A DNA stretch of 46,399 bases, taken from a bacterium 1XD42-76 (GTDB taxonomy: Bacteria; Bacillota; Clostridia; Lachnospirales; Lachnospiraceae). The notes under the pieces were generated by a model. It searched no databases and was not told the origin of the DNA. It saw only the letters and a list, made by a program, of their open reading frames with translations. The position numbers and the translations under genes were made by a program. Shown in pieces: positions 35,235 through 44,108 of the stretch. The stretch lies in assembly GCA_009917545.1 (NCBI GenBank), contig QZDW01000026.1, forward strand, positions 1-46,399, written 5' to 3'. Within the stretch, counting starts at the first letter, position 1. Every line of letters starts with the position of its first letter.

Positions 35235-35894
35235 CTAACGGACTCTGCGGTCTGTCTTTTTTACCAGCCACATTCCCACCGACTGGATGATCTGCACAAC
35301 AACGACCAAAAATATAATCGCTGTCCACATTACTGCATTCTGATTACGGTAATAGCCATAATTAATTGCAACTGCCCCCAGGCCGCCCGCCCCTACAAAG
35401 CCTGCCATCGCAGAATATCCGAGAATCGTCGTAACGGCAATCGCCGCATTGATAAGGAGTGATGGTCTGGCCTCCGGAAGCAGCACTTTCCAGATAATCT
35501 GCCAGGTAGAAGCCCCCATCGCTTTGGCCGCCTCAATGATACCAGCATCTACCTCTTTTAACGAAGATTCCACGATTCTGGCAATATATGGGGCGGATGC
35601 CAGGGTCAGCGGCACGATAATCGCCCTTGTGCCCACGGTTGTCCCGACTAATGTCCTTGTAAAGGACTGAATTGCGATTAAAAGAATCAGGAACGGAAGC
35701 GAGCGGATCAGATTAATGATCATACCAAGCGCCTCCTGCGCCCTGGGCATGGGACGGATCCCGTCCCGCGCCCAGACGACCAGAAGAATCCCCAACGGGA
35801 TCCCTATTATATAGGCCAGAAAGGACGACACAAACGTCATCGTCAATGTATTTCCCAGCTCCTCAAAAAACAGCGGCATCATTTTAAAGCTCAT
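35235..35894 (-). CDS. metI: Methionine ABC transporter permease MetI
   Basis: Membrane subunit of the methionine importer. Its 219 residues hold five hydrophobic helices, beginning with TFVSSFLAYIIGIPLGILLVV. The EAA-type coupling loop is GIIEAAKAMGASTWQIIWKV, and GYSAMAGFVGAGGLGAVAINYGY is the usual MetI signature. Its start ATG lies within the last codons of metN (11-base overlap), so the two are translationally coupled. Confidence 0.95.
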   Translation of the reverse strand: MSFKMMPLFFEELGNTLTMTFVSSFLAYIIGIPLGILLVVWARDGIRPMPRAQEALGMIINLIRSLPFLILLIAIQSFTRTLVGTTVGTRAIIVPLTLASAPYIARIVESSLKEVDAGIIEAAKAMGASTWQIIWKVLLPEARPSLLINAAIAVTTILGYSAMAGFVGAGGLGAVAINYGYYRNQNAVMWTAIIFLVVVVQIIQSVGMWLVKKTDRRVR

Positions 35895-36909
35895 TCTTTC
35901 CTACCTCCTCACAGGGAACCTTAGCCCGGTCAAGATAATGGAGCACGCGGGAAATATCTGCTTCATTGTCCGGCAGCTCGATAATCATCTGCCCGGCGGC
36001 CTTTCCCTTAATATCCCGTGTCGCAGCATACATGATGTTCACCGGCACCTTACATGCCAAAATAACATTGGAAATAACCGGTTCGCTGGACGCGAGCCCG
36101 TCGAACGTAATCCGAAACAGTCTCCCGTCTCCAAATTCCACCTGCTTTGCCGCATCCCCAAGGATAAGCTGCCTGCCAATCTTCGATTTGGGACCTGCAA
36201 AAATCCGGGATACCTGACCGATTTCTGCGATGCGGCTGTCTCCGATGATCGCCACGCGGTCACAGATCGCTTCAATAACACTCATTTCATGTGTAATGAT
36301 CACGATCGTGATCCCCATACGCTGATTGATTTCCTTTAACAGCTCCAGAATCGACTTTGTCGTGTTGGGATCCAGGGCGCTCGTGGCCTCATCGCAAAGG
36401 ATCACTTTCGGATTGGTTGCCATTGCCCGTGCTATCGCCACACGCTGCTTCTGTCCTCCCGAAAGCTGTACCGGATATGCCGCCTCCTTTTCCAAGAGGC
36501 CTACCAGTTTGAGGAGCCCCCTTGCACGCTCCCTGGCCTCCGCTTTCGGCGTACCGGCAATCTCCATTGGGAAGCAGACGTTTCGCAGTACATTCCTTTG
36601 CTCCAGCAGATTAAACTGCTGGAAAATCATCCCCATCGACTGTCTCGTCCTGCGGAGCTCTCCCGGTGACATTTCCGAAAGCGGTCGGCCGTCATAATAA
36701 ACCTCGCCTTCCGTCGGTGTTTCCAAAAAGTTCATGCATCGCACCAAGGTGCTCTTTCCGGCTCCTGAAAGGCCGATGATCCCGAAAATTTCTCCTTTTA
36801 TGATTTCCAGATTGATATCGGTAAGCGCACGTACTGCCCCCTGCGCCCCTTTGAATTCCTTTCCCAGCCCACAGAGCCGGATTATGGATTCTCCGTGTAA
36901 CTCAGTCAT
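35884..36909 (-). CDS. metN: Methionine ABC transporter ATPase MetN
   Basis: ATPase of the methionine importer, 341 residues. Walker A is GLSGAGKST, the Q-loop is GMIFQQFNLLEQRNV, the signature is LSGGQKQR and Walker B is VILCDEATSALDP. The C-terminal NIL (ACT-like) domain (residues 265-341) binds methionine and closes the transporter when internal methionine is high. AAAGGAG precedes the ATG. It is the first structural gene after a leader with a promoter, a Met-rich peptide and a terminator (37228-36974). Confidence 0.95.
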   Translation of the reverse strand: MTELHGESIIRLCGLGKEFKGAQGAVRALTDINLEIIKGEIFGIIGLSGAGKSTLVRCMNFLETPTEGEVYYDGRPLSEMSPGELRRTRQSMGMIFQQFNLLEQRNVLRNVCFPMEIAGTPKAEARERARGLLKLVGLLEKEAAYPVQLSGGQKQRVAIARAMATNPKVILCDEATSALDPNTTKSILELLKEINQRMGITIVIITHEMSVIEAICDRVAIIGDSRIAEIGQVSRIFAGPKSKIGRQLILGDAAKQVEFGDGRLFRITFDGLASSEPVISNVILACKVPVNIMYAATRDIKGKAAGQMIIELPDNEADISRVLHYLDRAKVPCEEVGKNEL

Positions 36910-36973
36910 TGTGTAACTCCTTTACCTGTATAACGATTTACTCCTGCTCTCTGCCTTTCCTCATCCCGGACGC

Positions 36974-37003
36974 AAAAAAACCGCAGTCCTCTATGAACTG
37001 CGG
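36974..37003 (-). terminator. Intrinsic terminator in the metNIQ leader
   Basis: Minus strand: CCGCAGT, 9-base loop, ACTGCGG, then TTTTTTT (stem 37003-36997 and 36987-36981; U tract 36980-36974). It lies 65 bases before metN and 37 bases after the leader-peptide stop, the usual place for an attenuator. Confidence 0.88.
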
Positions 37004-37040
37004 CTCTCATTCGCGCCAAATAACAGGATGGGATCCATCA

Positions 37041-37169
37041 CTATTCAATCCATACAGAAACATCGCAAATCTGAACTTTATCCACGTCAAAAATCATGCC
37101 GCACATGTACATGCCGCACATCAGGTTTGCCATATTCATCTGTAAAGTATTGGTATATGTCGCTGCCAT
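37041..37169 (-). CDS. Met/Cys-rich leader peptide of metNIQ (candidate attenuator)
   Basis: A 42-codon frame from ATG 37169 to TAG 37041, with GGAGG seven bases before the start, lying between a good promoter and an intrinsic terminator. The peptide has Met at 1, 11, 13, 17, 20, 22 and 25 and Cys at 18, 23 and 35. The core LMCGMYMCGM is encoded by two copies of ATGTGCGGCATG separated by TAC. The TGCGGC in each copy (37118-37113 and 37103-37098) is complementary to GCCGCA at the 5' base of the terminator, so an alternative pairing is available. The simplest reading is a regulatory leader in which slow Met (or Cys) decoding prevents termination and raises metNIQ expression. No similar peptide is known to me; translation is not proven. 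Confidence 0.65.
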   Translation of the reverse strand: MAATYTNTLQMNMANLMCGMYMCGMIFDVDKVQICDVSVWIE

Positions 37170-37199
37170 CCCACTGCCTCCAAAATCATCTGCAAGAAA

Positions 37200-37228
37200 A
37201 TAAAATCTATGTTCCTGCCATCTGTCAA
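37200..37228 (-). promoter_or_regulatory. metNIQ promoter
   Basis: Minus strand: TTGACA (37228-37223), 17-base spacer, TTTTAT (37205-37200). The predicted start near 37193 gives a leader of about 285 bases before metN. Confidence 0.72.
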
Positions 37229-37965
37229 GCTATTTTTTAACATATTACATCAGATCAGCCAATTCGTCAATACTATTTTTTACGAAATATTTATAACAGC
37301 TCAGAATTCTTTTTGAGCAGGCTGTGCAGTGAGGCCTTATGGAATAAACGGACGGAGTACCAATGGCCGGAAATGGAAAGGAGATTGAAAATCTGTACAG
37401 ACACGTTTATTGCATGAGATCTGAGGGAATGCTGACCTTCAGGGAGCTGCCATCCTGCATGAGGGAACAGATGATGGAGAAGGAGTAAAAGCTTGCGGCA
37501 TTGGGCAGGCAGAGAGCCTTAACCTTATAAAACAGAATCCGAGAATCGGGAGAGATCGGCTGAAACAGAGGATGGAGCAGCAGGGAGTCATGATAGCAGA
37601 AAGCAATATGCACAGTACAGTACACTCTGCCCGCTGGCAGACGAGGGCCTTATCAGAATGAATCGAACGGAAGGCACCCGTGAAATCACGAAGAACGGAT
37701 TATACTCTGTAACGGGAAAAGGGATTAGGAAAATTCAATACAGATAATAACCATGAATTACCCTAATCTCTTTCTTTCGATAGAAAACGAAAGATTACGA
37801 CTGAAAATGATAGGAATCTCTTTGACATGTCTTATTTAAAATTGTATACTAATAACAGATAAAATTTTAAATTTTAAAAATTTTATCAAAAAACAGATAT
37901 AATTACAGAAAGAAAAAGCAGGCAGAAGCCAGACAGGACTAAAGTATAGAAGAAAATGAATGGAG
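37229..37965. other. Decayed, largely non-coding stretch
   Basis: About 740 bases with stop codons in all frames at short intervals. On the plus strand, pieces such as LIKQNPRIGRDRLKQRMEQQG (near 37530-37590) and, one frame shift later, DEGLIRMNRTEGTREITK look like parts of a winged-helix domain at the end of a broken gene. I cannot name it. No intact gene, RNA or terminator was recognised. Confidence 0.4.
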
Positions 37966-38366
37966 AGCCCATATATAGATAAACGGATGGCGACCAAAGG
38001 AACCGGTCTGATTACAGTCAGCTATTTTATTGCAGAAGTTAGGGACATTGGAGTTTTGATAATCCCAAATAACCGCAGAAATCTCCTGGATATACAATCG
38101 TGGCGAACGATTCCGGCAAGTATAGCGGAGAAAACCGGATCGGCTGCCGCGGGCGGAAGTATCTGAGATATGTGCTGTATAAAGCAGCGATATTACTAAT
38201 TGGAAAGAATGTACAGTTCTGGGATATTCATAAATATTATCAGAACGAAAAGGAAAATCCGCTGAAAAAGAGGCAATTAGTGGTTGTGGCAACCTGCAAG
38301 GTAATAAGGGTATTCTACGTGATCCTTACAAAAGAAGCCTATTATGATGCGGAGAAACTGATATGA
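37966..38366 (+). mobile_element. IS110-family transposase remnant (C-terminal half)
   Basis: The plus strand encodes the Transposase_20 end of an IS110-type enzyme. RMATKGTGLITVSYFIAEVRDIG is followed in another frame by FDNPK, a TAA, then GYTIVANDSGKYSGENRI, then a third stretch RGRKYLRYVLYKAAILLIGKN...QFWDIHKYY...NPLKKRQLVVVATCKVIRVFY...YDAEKLI ending at 38366. At least one frameshift and one nonsense codon are visible, and the N-terminal RuvC-like half is absent. IS110 elements lack terminal inverted repeats, so the ends cannot be fixed. Inactive. Confidence 0.82.
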
Positions 38367-38921
38367 GGATATCAGAAAGCCACAGATGCAGGCAGCATAA
38401 AACCAGAGCCAAAAAGAAATGTCCTGCTACCGTTGATTTGAGCCTTTAAAAAACAATTCTGAGAATTAAATTCTGTTGTGGCAGGAAAGCTGAAGGGTAT
38501 AAGGAACAGGCCGGGAAAACGTCTGCCGCAAGGTGATGGATTATAGAACATATTGAACCAATCAGTAAAACCTAAGGCAAAGAATGAGCTGGTAATCGTC
38601 AGGAGTCATCCTCATATGGCAAGGCTCTGACAAAGGGTTAAGCCGACACCCTGGTTATGGACGGCGGGATGAAGGAAGTTAGGCTCCTGCAGAAATGCAG
38701 GTGATCCTGGTAGACAAGGGGGGGTACGCTGTTGTAGATAAGTGAGTAAATGTAGAATGGAAAACCAAGACGTTTTACTTCATGTACCCAAAACCAGATA
38801 TTTTCGTACCAATACAAGAAATTGCCCATACCAACGGCTCTTTCTTCTAAAATGTTTATTGATAGTATATCAAAAATTTTTGATTTTTGAGGAAAAAACT
38901 TGACTTAATAAGGAGGTTATT
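38367..38921. other. Non-coding stretch with an operator-like palindrome
   Basis: Roughly 555 bases without an intact gene between the IS110 remnant and the deacylase genes; fragments of open frame here carry no motif I recognise. Near its right end, ATCAAAAATTTTTGAT (38869-38884) is a perfect 16-base palindrome 38 bases before the deacylase ATG, a possible regulator site. TTGACT at 38899 lies too close to the start codon to serve as its promoter. Confidence 0.4.
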
Positions 38922-39830
38922 ATGGAAGTGATTGAGAGGTTCCAAGAGGGCATTGAACTGAAAGGGTACAGGATTGGAGACGGGCATCCATCCATTGTGA
39001 TTACCGGCGGCATTCATGGAGATGAGCAAACAGGAAGTTATACAGCGGAGCTGGTCTGGAAAAAGCTGCAGAATGAGACTCTGCTTGGTGAGGTTGTAAT
39101 ATATCCTGTCTGCAATATGAGTGCGGCGAAAACCCGCCAAAGACGGGCTCCAGAAGATAATCTGGATCTCAACAGAATATTTCCAGGTACTCCGGATGGC
39201 TCCTACAGTCAGAGACTGGCCAACAGGATCTGGCAGGTCACAGAGGGATTTGACTATCTGCTTGACCTGCATTGCTGTGGGCTATATGGTTCAACCTACT
39301 CCATGCATTGTTACAGCTATTATGACTTTGCGGAGGAATTATGCCGGGCGATTGGTGTAAAAACCGTAATTCACTCAAAAGGAACTCGCGGTCAGTTATA
39401 TATCGAAGCCTGCGAGGAAAGGAATCAGAAAGGGCTGCTGATAGAAATGCCCGGAGGCCAGCCAGGCGGTGTAATTAATGAAGCTGCGGCAGAGGAGCTT
39501 GCAGATCAGATCATCGGATACCTGAAATACATCGGCATTGTCAGGGGAAGTGCAGGCCTTTCGAAGGAAGTGTGCTTTTGTGGCTGTTTTGATAAAGAGA
39601 TCAAAGCTCCGTTTGACGGAATATGCCGTCCTTCCGTTACTCCTGGTACATATGTAAAGGAAGGAGAGGTAATCGCCTGCATTAACGACTTTGAGTTCAA
39701 GGCCCCCTATGATGCAGTGATAACCGGAATGCCTCCGATGAGGTTTATTTTTGAAGGAGATTCCGTGGCGCGCTATGCGCCCTTAGCCACGATCCCGAAA
39801 GGAGCTGTTACAAGAAAGAAAAGAGGTTGA
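38922..39830 (+). CDS. M14-like zinc deacylase (AstE/AspA, succinylglutamate desuccinylase group)
   Basis: Predicted zinc amidohydrolase of 302 residues. The metal site is GGIHGDEQTG (His32, Glu35) with a third ligand in LLDLHCCG. Arg-rich RQRRAPEDNLDLNRIFPG binds the substrate carboxylate in relatives. The C-terminal 80 residues form a beta-rich lobe like aspartoacylases (ICRPSVTPGTYVKEGEVIA). AAGGAGG lies five bases before the ATG. It is four bases upstream of the D-aminoacylase gene. Together they may split N-acyl (possibly D-) amino acids or peptides. Confidence 0.85.
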   Translation: MEVIERFQEGIELKGYRIGDGHPSIVITGGIHGDEQTGSYTAELVWKKLQNETLLGEVVIYPVCNMSAAKTRQRRAPEDNLDLNRIFPGTPDGSYSQRLANRIWQVTEGFDYLLDLHCCGLYGSTYSMHCYSYYDFAEELCRAIGVKTVIHSKGTRGQLYIEACEERNQKGLLIEMPGGQPGGVINEAAAEELADQIIGYLKYIGIVRGSAGLSKEVCFCGCFDKEIKAPFDGICRPSVTPGTYVKEGEVIACINDFEFKAPYDAVITGMPPMRFIFEGDSVARYAPLATIPKGAVTRKKRG

Positions 39831-39834
39831 TACT

Positions 39835-41415
39835 ATGTATGATTACCTGATTCAGAATGGTTTTATTGCAGATGGAAGCGGCGGCCCGGTGGAAAAGGGA
39901 GACCTGGCGATAAAAGACGGACGAATTGAAGCAATCGAAAAGCACATTTCCCCAGGACTGGCTCAAAAGGTAATGGATGCGGAAAACATGATTGTTGCCC
40001 CCGGATTTATTGATATTCATTCGCATTCCGACGTAAACTTTCTTTCGGATGACCGATGTGAAAGTAAACTTTATCAGGGTGTTACCACAGAACTCATGGG
40101 GCAGTGCGGATCTTCCGTCTATCCTGCCCCCGATGAACATTATGACAGAATCGAGGCCTTTGCAGGATCAAAAGCTATGGGATACGCTTCCTGCTCTCTT
40201 GCAGACTTCGCTGAAAAAATCGCTTCGGACAAGAAAAAAATGTCTACAAATCTTCTCCCGCTGGTGGGGCACGGGGCATTGCGCTGCGGTGTCATGGGAT
40301 ATGAAAACAGGCCAGCCGGAAAATCCGAATCGGATGCCATGCGCTTTTTATTAGCCAGAGATATGGCGGACGGAGCCTGGGGGCTGTCACTTGGACTGGG
40401 ATATACACCGGGTGTATCTTCAGACGTTAATGAGCTTGCCTCACTCGGCGAAATCGTTGCCGCTCATGATGGCATCGTCACGTCACATATGCGGAATCAG
40501 GGGACGCATACTCCGGAATCCTTGAATGAGATGTATGAAATCTTTCGACGCTCCGGCGCACATGTCCATATTGCGCATTTTAAGGCAAGCGGAAAAGCAG
40601 CATGGGGACGGGCACAGGAATTTATTGACCATGTTCATAAGGCACAGCATTCGGGAATTCACGTAACAGCAGATGTATATCCTTATACTGCCGCTTCGTC
40701 CGGGATTACAAACTCTTTTCCGAAGTGGTCCATACAAGGCGGGAAAACGCATGCGCTGGATATACTGGCTGGTCCGGAGCGATATAAGATCATCTCCTAT
40801 CTGGAACAAAAATACGCATCTCCTGAAGATGGAAAACGCCTGGTCGTTGTTTCTGCGGGAGAAGCGCTCCCTGAGGCTAACGGAAAGAACATGTTTGAAC
40901 TATCAGAGCTTTGGGGAATTTCACAGGCGGAAGCCGTGGCCAGAGTGGCGGAAAAATCTCGCGCAGGGGCAACCTGTATTTCCTTTTCCATGACAGAACC
41001 GGATGTTGATATAATGCTTTCCCAGATGGATTTTGCGATTGGCAGTGATGGCCGGGCGTTGCCGTTTGACCCTTTGATGAACGCTGGGAAACCGCATCCG
41101 CGGAATTTTGGAACATTCCCGCGCTTCTTAAAATTTGCAAGAGAAAACAACATCTGTGAAGCCGGGCAGGCGGTCCGCCGGCTCACTGGTTTAAGCGCTG
41201 ACATAATTGGATTAAAAAATCGGGGATATTTGCGGCCGGGCTATGTAGCTGACATTACGATTTTTAACTGGGATAAGGTAGCGGACAGGGCAACTTATTC
41301 GGATCCGTTTCAAAAACCGGAAGGAATCGAAGCCGTATTTACCGGAGGATGTCTGGCTTTGTGGAAAGGAACACAGACGGCTGTAAGGAATGGCTCATTG
41401 TTGCTGAAACCATAA
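39835..41415 (+). CDS. N-acyl-D-amino-acid deacylase (D-aminoacylase)
   Basis: Amidohydrolase-superfamily enzyme of 526 residues that removes acyl groups from N-acyl-D-amino acids. The metal motif is FIDIHSHSD (His62, His64), with the D-aminoacylase Cys ligand in MGQCGSS (Cys91), followed by SHMRNQG and HIAHFKASG with further His ligands. A late IGSDGRALPFDP carries the catalytic Asp. The C-terminal beta-sandwich includes RPGYVADITIFNWDKV. A weak AGAGG lies eight bases before the ATG. It shares a transcript with the M14-like gene and precedes the LysR relic. The two-enzyme block suggests scavenging of D-amino acid conjugates. Confidence 0.9.
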   Translation: MYDYLIQNGFIADGSGGPVEKGDLAIKDGRIEAIEKHISPGLAQKVMDAENMIVAPGFIDIHSHSDVNFLSDDRCESKLYQGVTTELMGQCGSSVYPAPDEHYDRIEAFAGSKAMGYASCSLADFAEKIASDKKKMSTNLLPLVGHGALRCGVMGYENRPAGKSESDAMRFLLARDMADGAWGLSLGLGYTPGVSSDVNELASLGEIVAAHDGIVTSHMRNQGTHTPESLNEMYEIFRRSGAHVHIAHFKASGKAAWGRAQEFIDHVHKAQHSGIHVTADVYPYTAASSGITNSFPKWSIQGGKTHALDILAGPERYKIISYLEQKYASPEDGKRLVVVSAGEALPEANGKNMFELSELWGISQAEAVARVAEKSRAGATCISFSMTEPDVDIMLSQMDFAIGSDGRALPFDPLMNAGKPHPRNFGTFPRFLKFARENNICEAGQAVRRLTGLSADIIGLKNRGYLRPGYVADITIFNWDKVADRATYSDPFQKPEGIEAVFTGGCLALWKGTQTAVRNGSLLLKP

Positions 41416-41583
41416 ATCCATTTTACAACCTGGAATTTTGCCATAACAGTGAATCTGACATCCCATCCTGCCATAGAAAATCCTCTAAAAGGGCCAGGTG
41501 CTCACTTCGGGGTATGTGATCTTTTGGTGGGAGGGTGCCAAGGAATAAAGCACACAAGCGTTGGAATGGAAAGGGATAGTACC

Positions 41584-41874
41584 GTGGAATTATATCAGCT
41601 TAAATATTTTGCAAAGGCAGCAGCTTATGGCAATATTTCTATGGCTGCCCAGGATCTTCATATTACCCAGCCATCTATCAGTAAAGCAATAAAGTCTCTG
41701 GAAAAGGAGCTGGAGGTCGAACTGATGTACAAAAACGGAAAGTACTGCGAACTGACACATGAGAGAATACGACTTCAGGCCAGGCTTAAGCCGATTTTGA
41801 TGGAACTGAATGAGATTCCCTATGAAGATCAGGATGATTTTCCCGAAATTCTCCGCTATCACAGACACAATTGA
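41584..41874 (+). CDS. Short LysR-type protein, HTH domain only
   Basis: From GTG 41584 (GGAAAGGG eight bases upstream) the protein reads VELYQLKYFAKAAAYGNISMAAQDL, then HITQPSISKAIKSLEKELEVELMYKNGK, a complete LysR winged HTH. It ends after about 96 residues, whereas LysR regulators have about 300 and a C-terminal effector domain. The tail (RLKPILMELNEIPYEDQDDFPEILRY) does not match the normal linker helix beyond its first turn. Either a truncated relic or a free HTH that still binds DNA. The open frame extends upstream to 41449 without support. It directly abuts the terminator. Confidence 0.72.
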   Translation: MELYQLKYFAKAAAYGNISMAAQDLHITQPSISKAIKSLEKELEVELMYKNGKYCELTHERIRLQARLKPILMELNEIPYEDQDDFPEILRYHRHN

Positions 41875-41876
41875 CA

Positions 41877-41924
41877 ACAAAGAGCCGAAAACACATATCA
41901 TTCTATGTATTTTCGGCTCTTTGT
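41877..41924. terminator. Bidirectional terminator between LysR relic and rny
   Basis: ACAAAGAGCCGAAAA / TTTTCGGCTCTTTGT, a 15-base stem (41877-41891 and 41910-41924) with T-rich flanks on both strands. It ends rny on the minus strand and the deacylase transcript on the plus strand. Confidence 0.85.
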
Positions 41925-41935
41925 TCTGTGTAATG

Positions 41936-43480
41936 CTATTTTGCATAATCCGTAACTCTGGATTCGCGTATCACATTTACCTTGATCTGTCCTGGATATT
42001 CAAGTTCCGCTTCGATCCTCTTGGAGATGTCTCTTGCCAAGAGCACCATATCGTCATCACTGATCTGATCCGGAACTACCATAATACGTACTTCGCGCCC
42101 TGCCTGAATTGCAAATGATTTATCGACTCCCTTAAAGGCGTTCGTGATATCCTCAAGCTGTTTCAGGCGGTTTGTGTATGTTTCCAACGTCTCTCTCCTG
42201 GCGCCTGGCCTTGCCGCCGAAATGGTATCGGCTGCCTGTACAATACAGGAAATGAGATTTGTCGGTTCAACATCGCCATGATGGGATTCCACCGCATTGA
42301 TTACCACTGCAGACTCTTTATATTTCTTGCACAGCTCAGAGCCCAGCTGGATATGGGAACCTTCCATTTCATGGTCAACGGATTTTCCAATGTCATGTAA
42401 TAAACCGGCACGCTTTGCCATCCTGACATCTACTCCAACTTCAGAAGCCAGTAATCCGGATAATTGAGCAACCTCCACCGAATGCCTTAATGCATTCTGG
42501 CCATAACTGGTTCTGAATTTCATCTTGCCAAGCAATTTGACAAGTTCTGGGTGAATATTGTGGATGCCGACCTCAAGAATCGCGGCTTCCCCCTCCTCGC
42601 GCATCATACCTTCTACTTCTTTTTGCGCTTTCTCCACCATTTCCTCAATTCTGGCCGGATGAATCCGTCCGTCTACAATCAAACGCTCCAATGCAATTCT
42701 TGCAACTTCCCGTCTTATTGGGTCAAAACCAGATAATACGACTGCCTCCGGAGTATCGTCGATAATTAATTCGACGCCGGTCATGGTCTCCAAGGTTCGA
42801 ATATTACGACCTTCCCGTCCTATAATCCGCCCCTTCATCTCGTCGCTTGGCAGCTGGACAACCGATACCGTCGTCTCTGCGACATGGTCGGCAGCACATC
42901 TTTGGATAGCTGTAACCACATACTCTCTGGCCTTCTTGTCCGCCTCTTCCTTGGCCTTACTCTCCAGTTCCTTGATGAGCTTTGCAGTATCGTGTTTCAC
43001 ATCATCTTCTACCGATTTCAGGAGATATTCCTTGGCCTGTTCAGAAGTCAGGCCGGAAATCTTTTCCAGTTCTTCCTGTTCCTTGGCAAAAAGAGCTTCT
43101 ACCTCTGCAGTGCGCTTTTTGAGAAATTCCTCTCTGGATACCAGGCCGGACTCTCTTTTCTCCATTGTCTCAGCCTTCCTATCCAAATTCTCCTCTTTGC
43201 TCAATACGCGGCGCTCATAACGCTGAACCTCTGCCCGCCGCTCCTTGGTTTCCTTCTCAAGCTCATTACGTGCTTTGAGATTTTCTTCCTTAGCCTCCAG
43301 AAGAGCTTCTTTCTTCTTTGTCTCGGCGACCTTTAATGCTTCATCTATTATTTCTCTGGATTTCTCTTCCGCGCTTCCGATTTTATTCTCATAGCTTTTT
43401 TTTCGATGAGCCACGGCTGCAAACCAGGTAATAGGAGCCACAATAATTGCTGCTAATAACGCGCTGATTATTGGTGACAC
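41936..43480 (-). CDS. rny: Ribonuclease Y
   Basis: Membrane-anchored endoribonuclease that starts mRNA decay in Firmicutes. The 514 residues show an N-terminal membrane helix ([22 protein letters not shown]), a long Lys/Glu coiled coil to about residue 200, a KH domain with [15 protein letters not shown], and an HD domain ([22 protein letters not shown]). The C-terminal part carries the RnaseY-specific [17 protein letters not shown]. The start is GTG 43480 with AGGAGG seven bases upstream. Its own promoter overlaps the end of recX. Confidence 0.95.
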   Translation of the reverse strand: MSPIISALLAAIIVAPITWFAAVAHRKKSYENKIGSAEEKSREIIDEALKVAETKKKEALLEAKEENLKARNELEKETKERRAEVQRYERRVLSKEENLDRKAETMEKRESGLVSREEFLKKRTAEVEALFAKEQEELEKISGLTSEQAKEYLLKSVEDDVKHDTAKLIKELESKAKEEADKKAREYVVTAIQRCAADHVAETTVSVVQLPSDEMKGRIIGREGRNIRTLETMTGVELIIDDTPEAVVLSGFDPIRREVARIALERLIVDGRIHPARIEEMVEKAQKEVEGMMREEGEAAILEVGIHNIHPELVKLLGKMKFRTSYGQNALRHSVEVAQLSGLLASEVGVDVRMAKRAGLLHDIGKSVDHEMEGSHIQLGSELCKKYKESAVVINAVESHHGDVEPTNLISCIVQAADTISAARPGARRETLETYTNRLKQLEDITNAFKGVDKSFAIQAGREVRIMVVPDQISDDDMVLLARDISKRIEAELEYPGQIKVNVIRESRVTDYAK

Positions 43481-43522
43481 AGGAGCACCTCCTTTATTTA
43501 GTTTTCATTGTACAACACTACA

Positions 43523-43551
43523 ATTTTAAACTGTTTTATGCATTATGTCAA
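43523..43551 (-). promoter_or_regulatory. rny promoter
   Basis: Minus strand: TTGACA (43551-43546), 17-base spacer, TAAAAT (43528-43523). The -35 box overlaps the recX stop codon. Start near 43516, about 36 bases before the GTG. Confidence 0.8.
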
Positions 43552-44108
43552 GTATAATGCTTACAATCCGCTTCCTTCCGTACATAATGAAGCATGGCGG
43601 AAGCGATTGCATCATAGGAGAACCCCTTTCTCGCTAAAAAAGCCGACAACTTTTGCCTCTCTTCCCTCTGTGTCTCGTCACCGGAATATTTTTTCTTTTC
43701 CAGCCAGTATAAAACCTGTGACACCTCATCTACCGGCTCTTCTTCTAATACAGCTTCTATGATCTTATCCGCAATCCCTTTTTGCCGAAGTTCATATTTC
43801 ATCTGTCTGACGCTCTTTTTCTTCCGATTGCGCTCCAAATACCGGCTGGCATAGGCCTCATCGTCCAAGTAGCGGTAACGTTTTAAAAAAAGTATCGCAT
43901 CCTCGACAGCCTCATCAGAAAATCCCTGCTCCTCCAACTTTTTCCGCATCTCATTCTCAGTTTTGGAAGAAAACTGGAGATAGTACAGGCCTTTATCTCT
44001 GGCCTGCTGATTCTCGCTCCTCTCGGAAGGGCTCCCATAGGAGCCTGTTTTCCGGTTCCCAGAAGTGTTCTGCCCCTTTCCTGTCAGATCGGGCTCAAAG
44101 TTCTTCAT
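43548..44108 (-). CDS. recX: RecX regulatory protein
   Basis: Small helical protein that binds RecA filaments and limits recombination. The 186 residues hold three tandem three-helix repeats with the RecX hallmarks [31 protein letters not shown] and [31 protein letters not shown] (quoted only as landmarks). The N-terminal 35 residues are polar and likely disordered. Its ATG overlaps the recA stop in ATGA, so it is translated with recA and shares the SOS-controlled promoter. Confidence 0.92.
   Translation of the reverse strand: MKNFEPDLTGKGQNTSGNRKTGSYGSPSERSENQQARDKGLYYLQFSSKTENEMRKKLEEQGFSDEAVEDAILFLKRYRYLDDEAYASRYLERNRKKKSVRQMKYELRQKGIADKIIEAVLEEEPVDEVSQVLYWLEKKKYSGDETQREERQKLSAFLARKGFSYDAIASAMLHYVRKEADCKHYT

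Noticed and set aside
36974-37228. SAM (S-box) riboswitch or Met T-box before metN
   Set aside because: I saw neither the conserved S-box core nor a T-box AGGGTGG-type sequence; only a short terminator and a Met-rich ORF are present.
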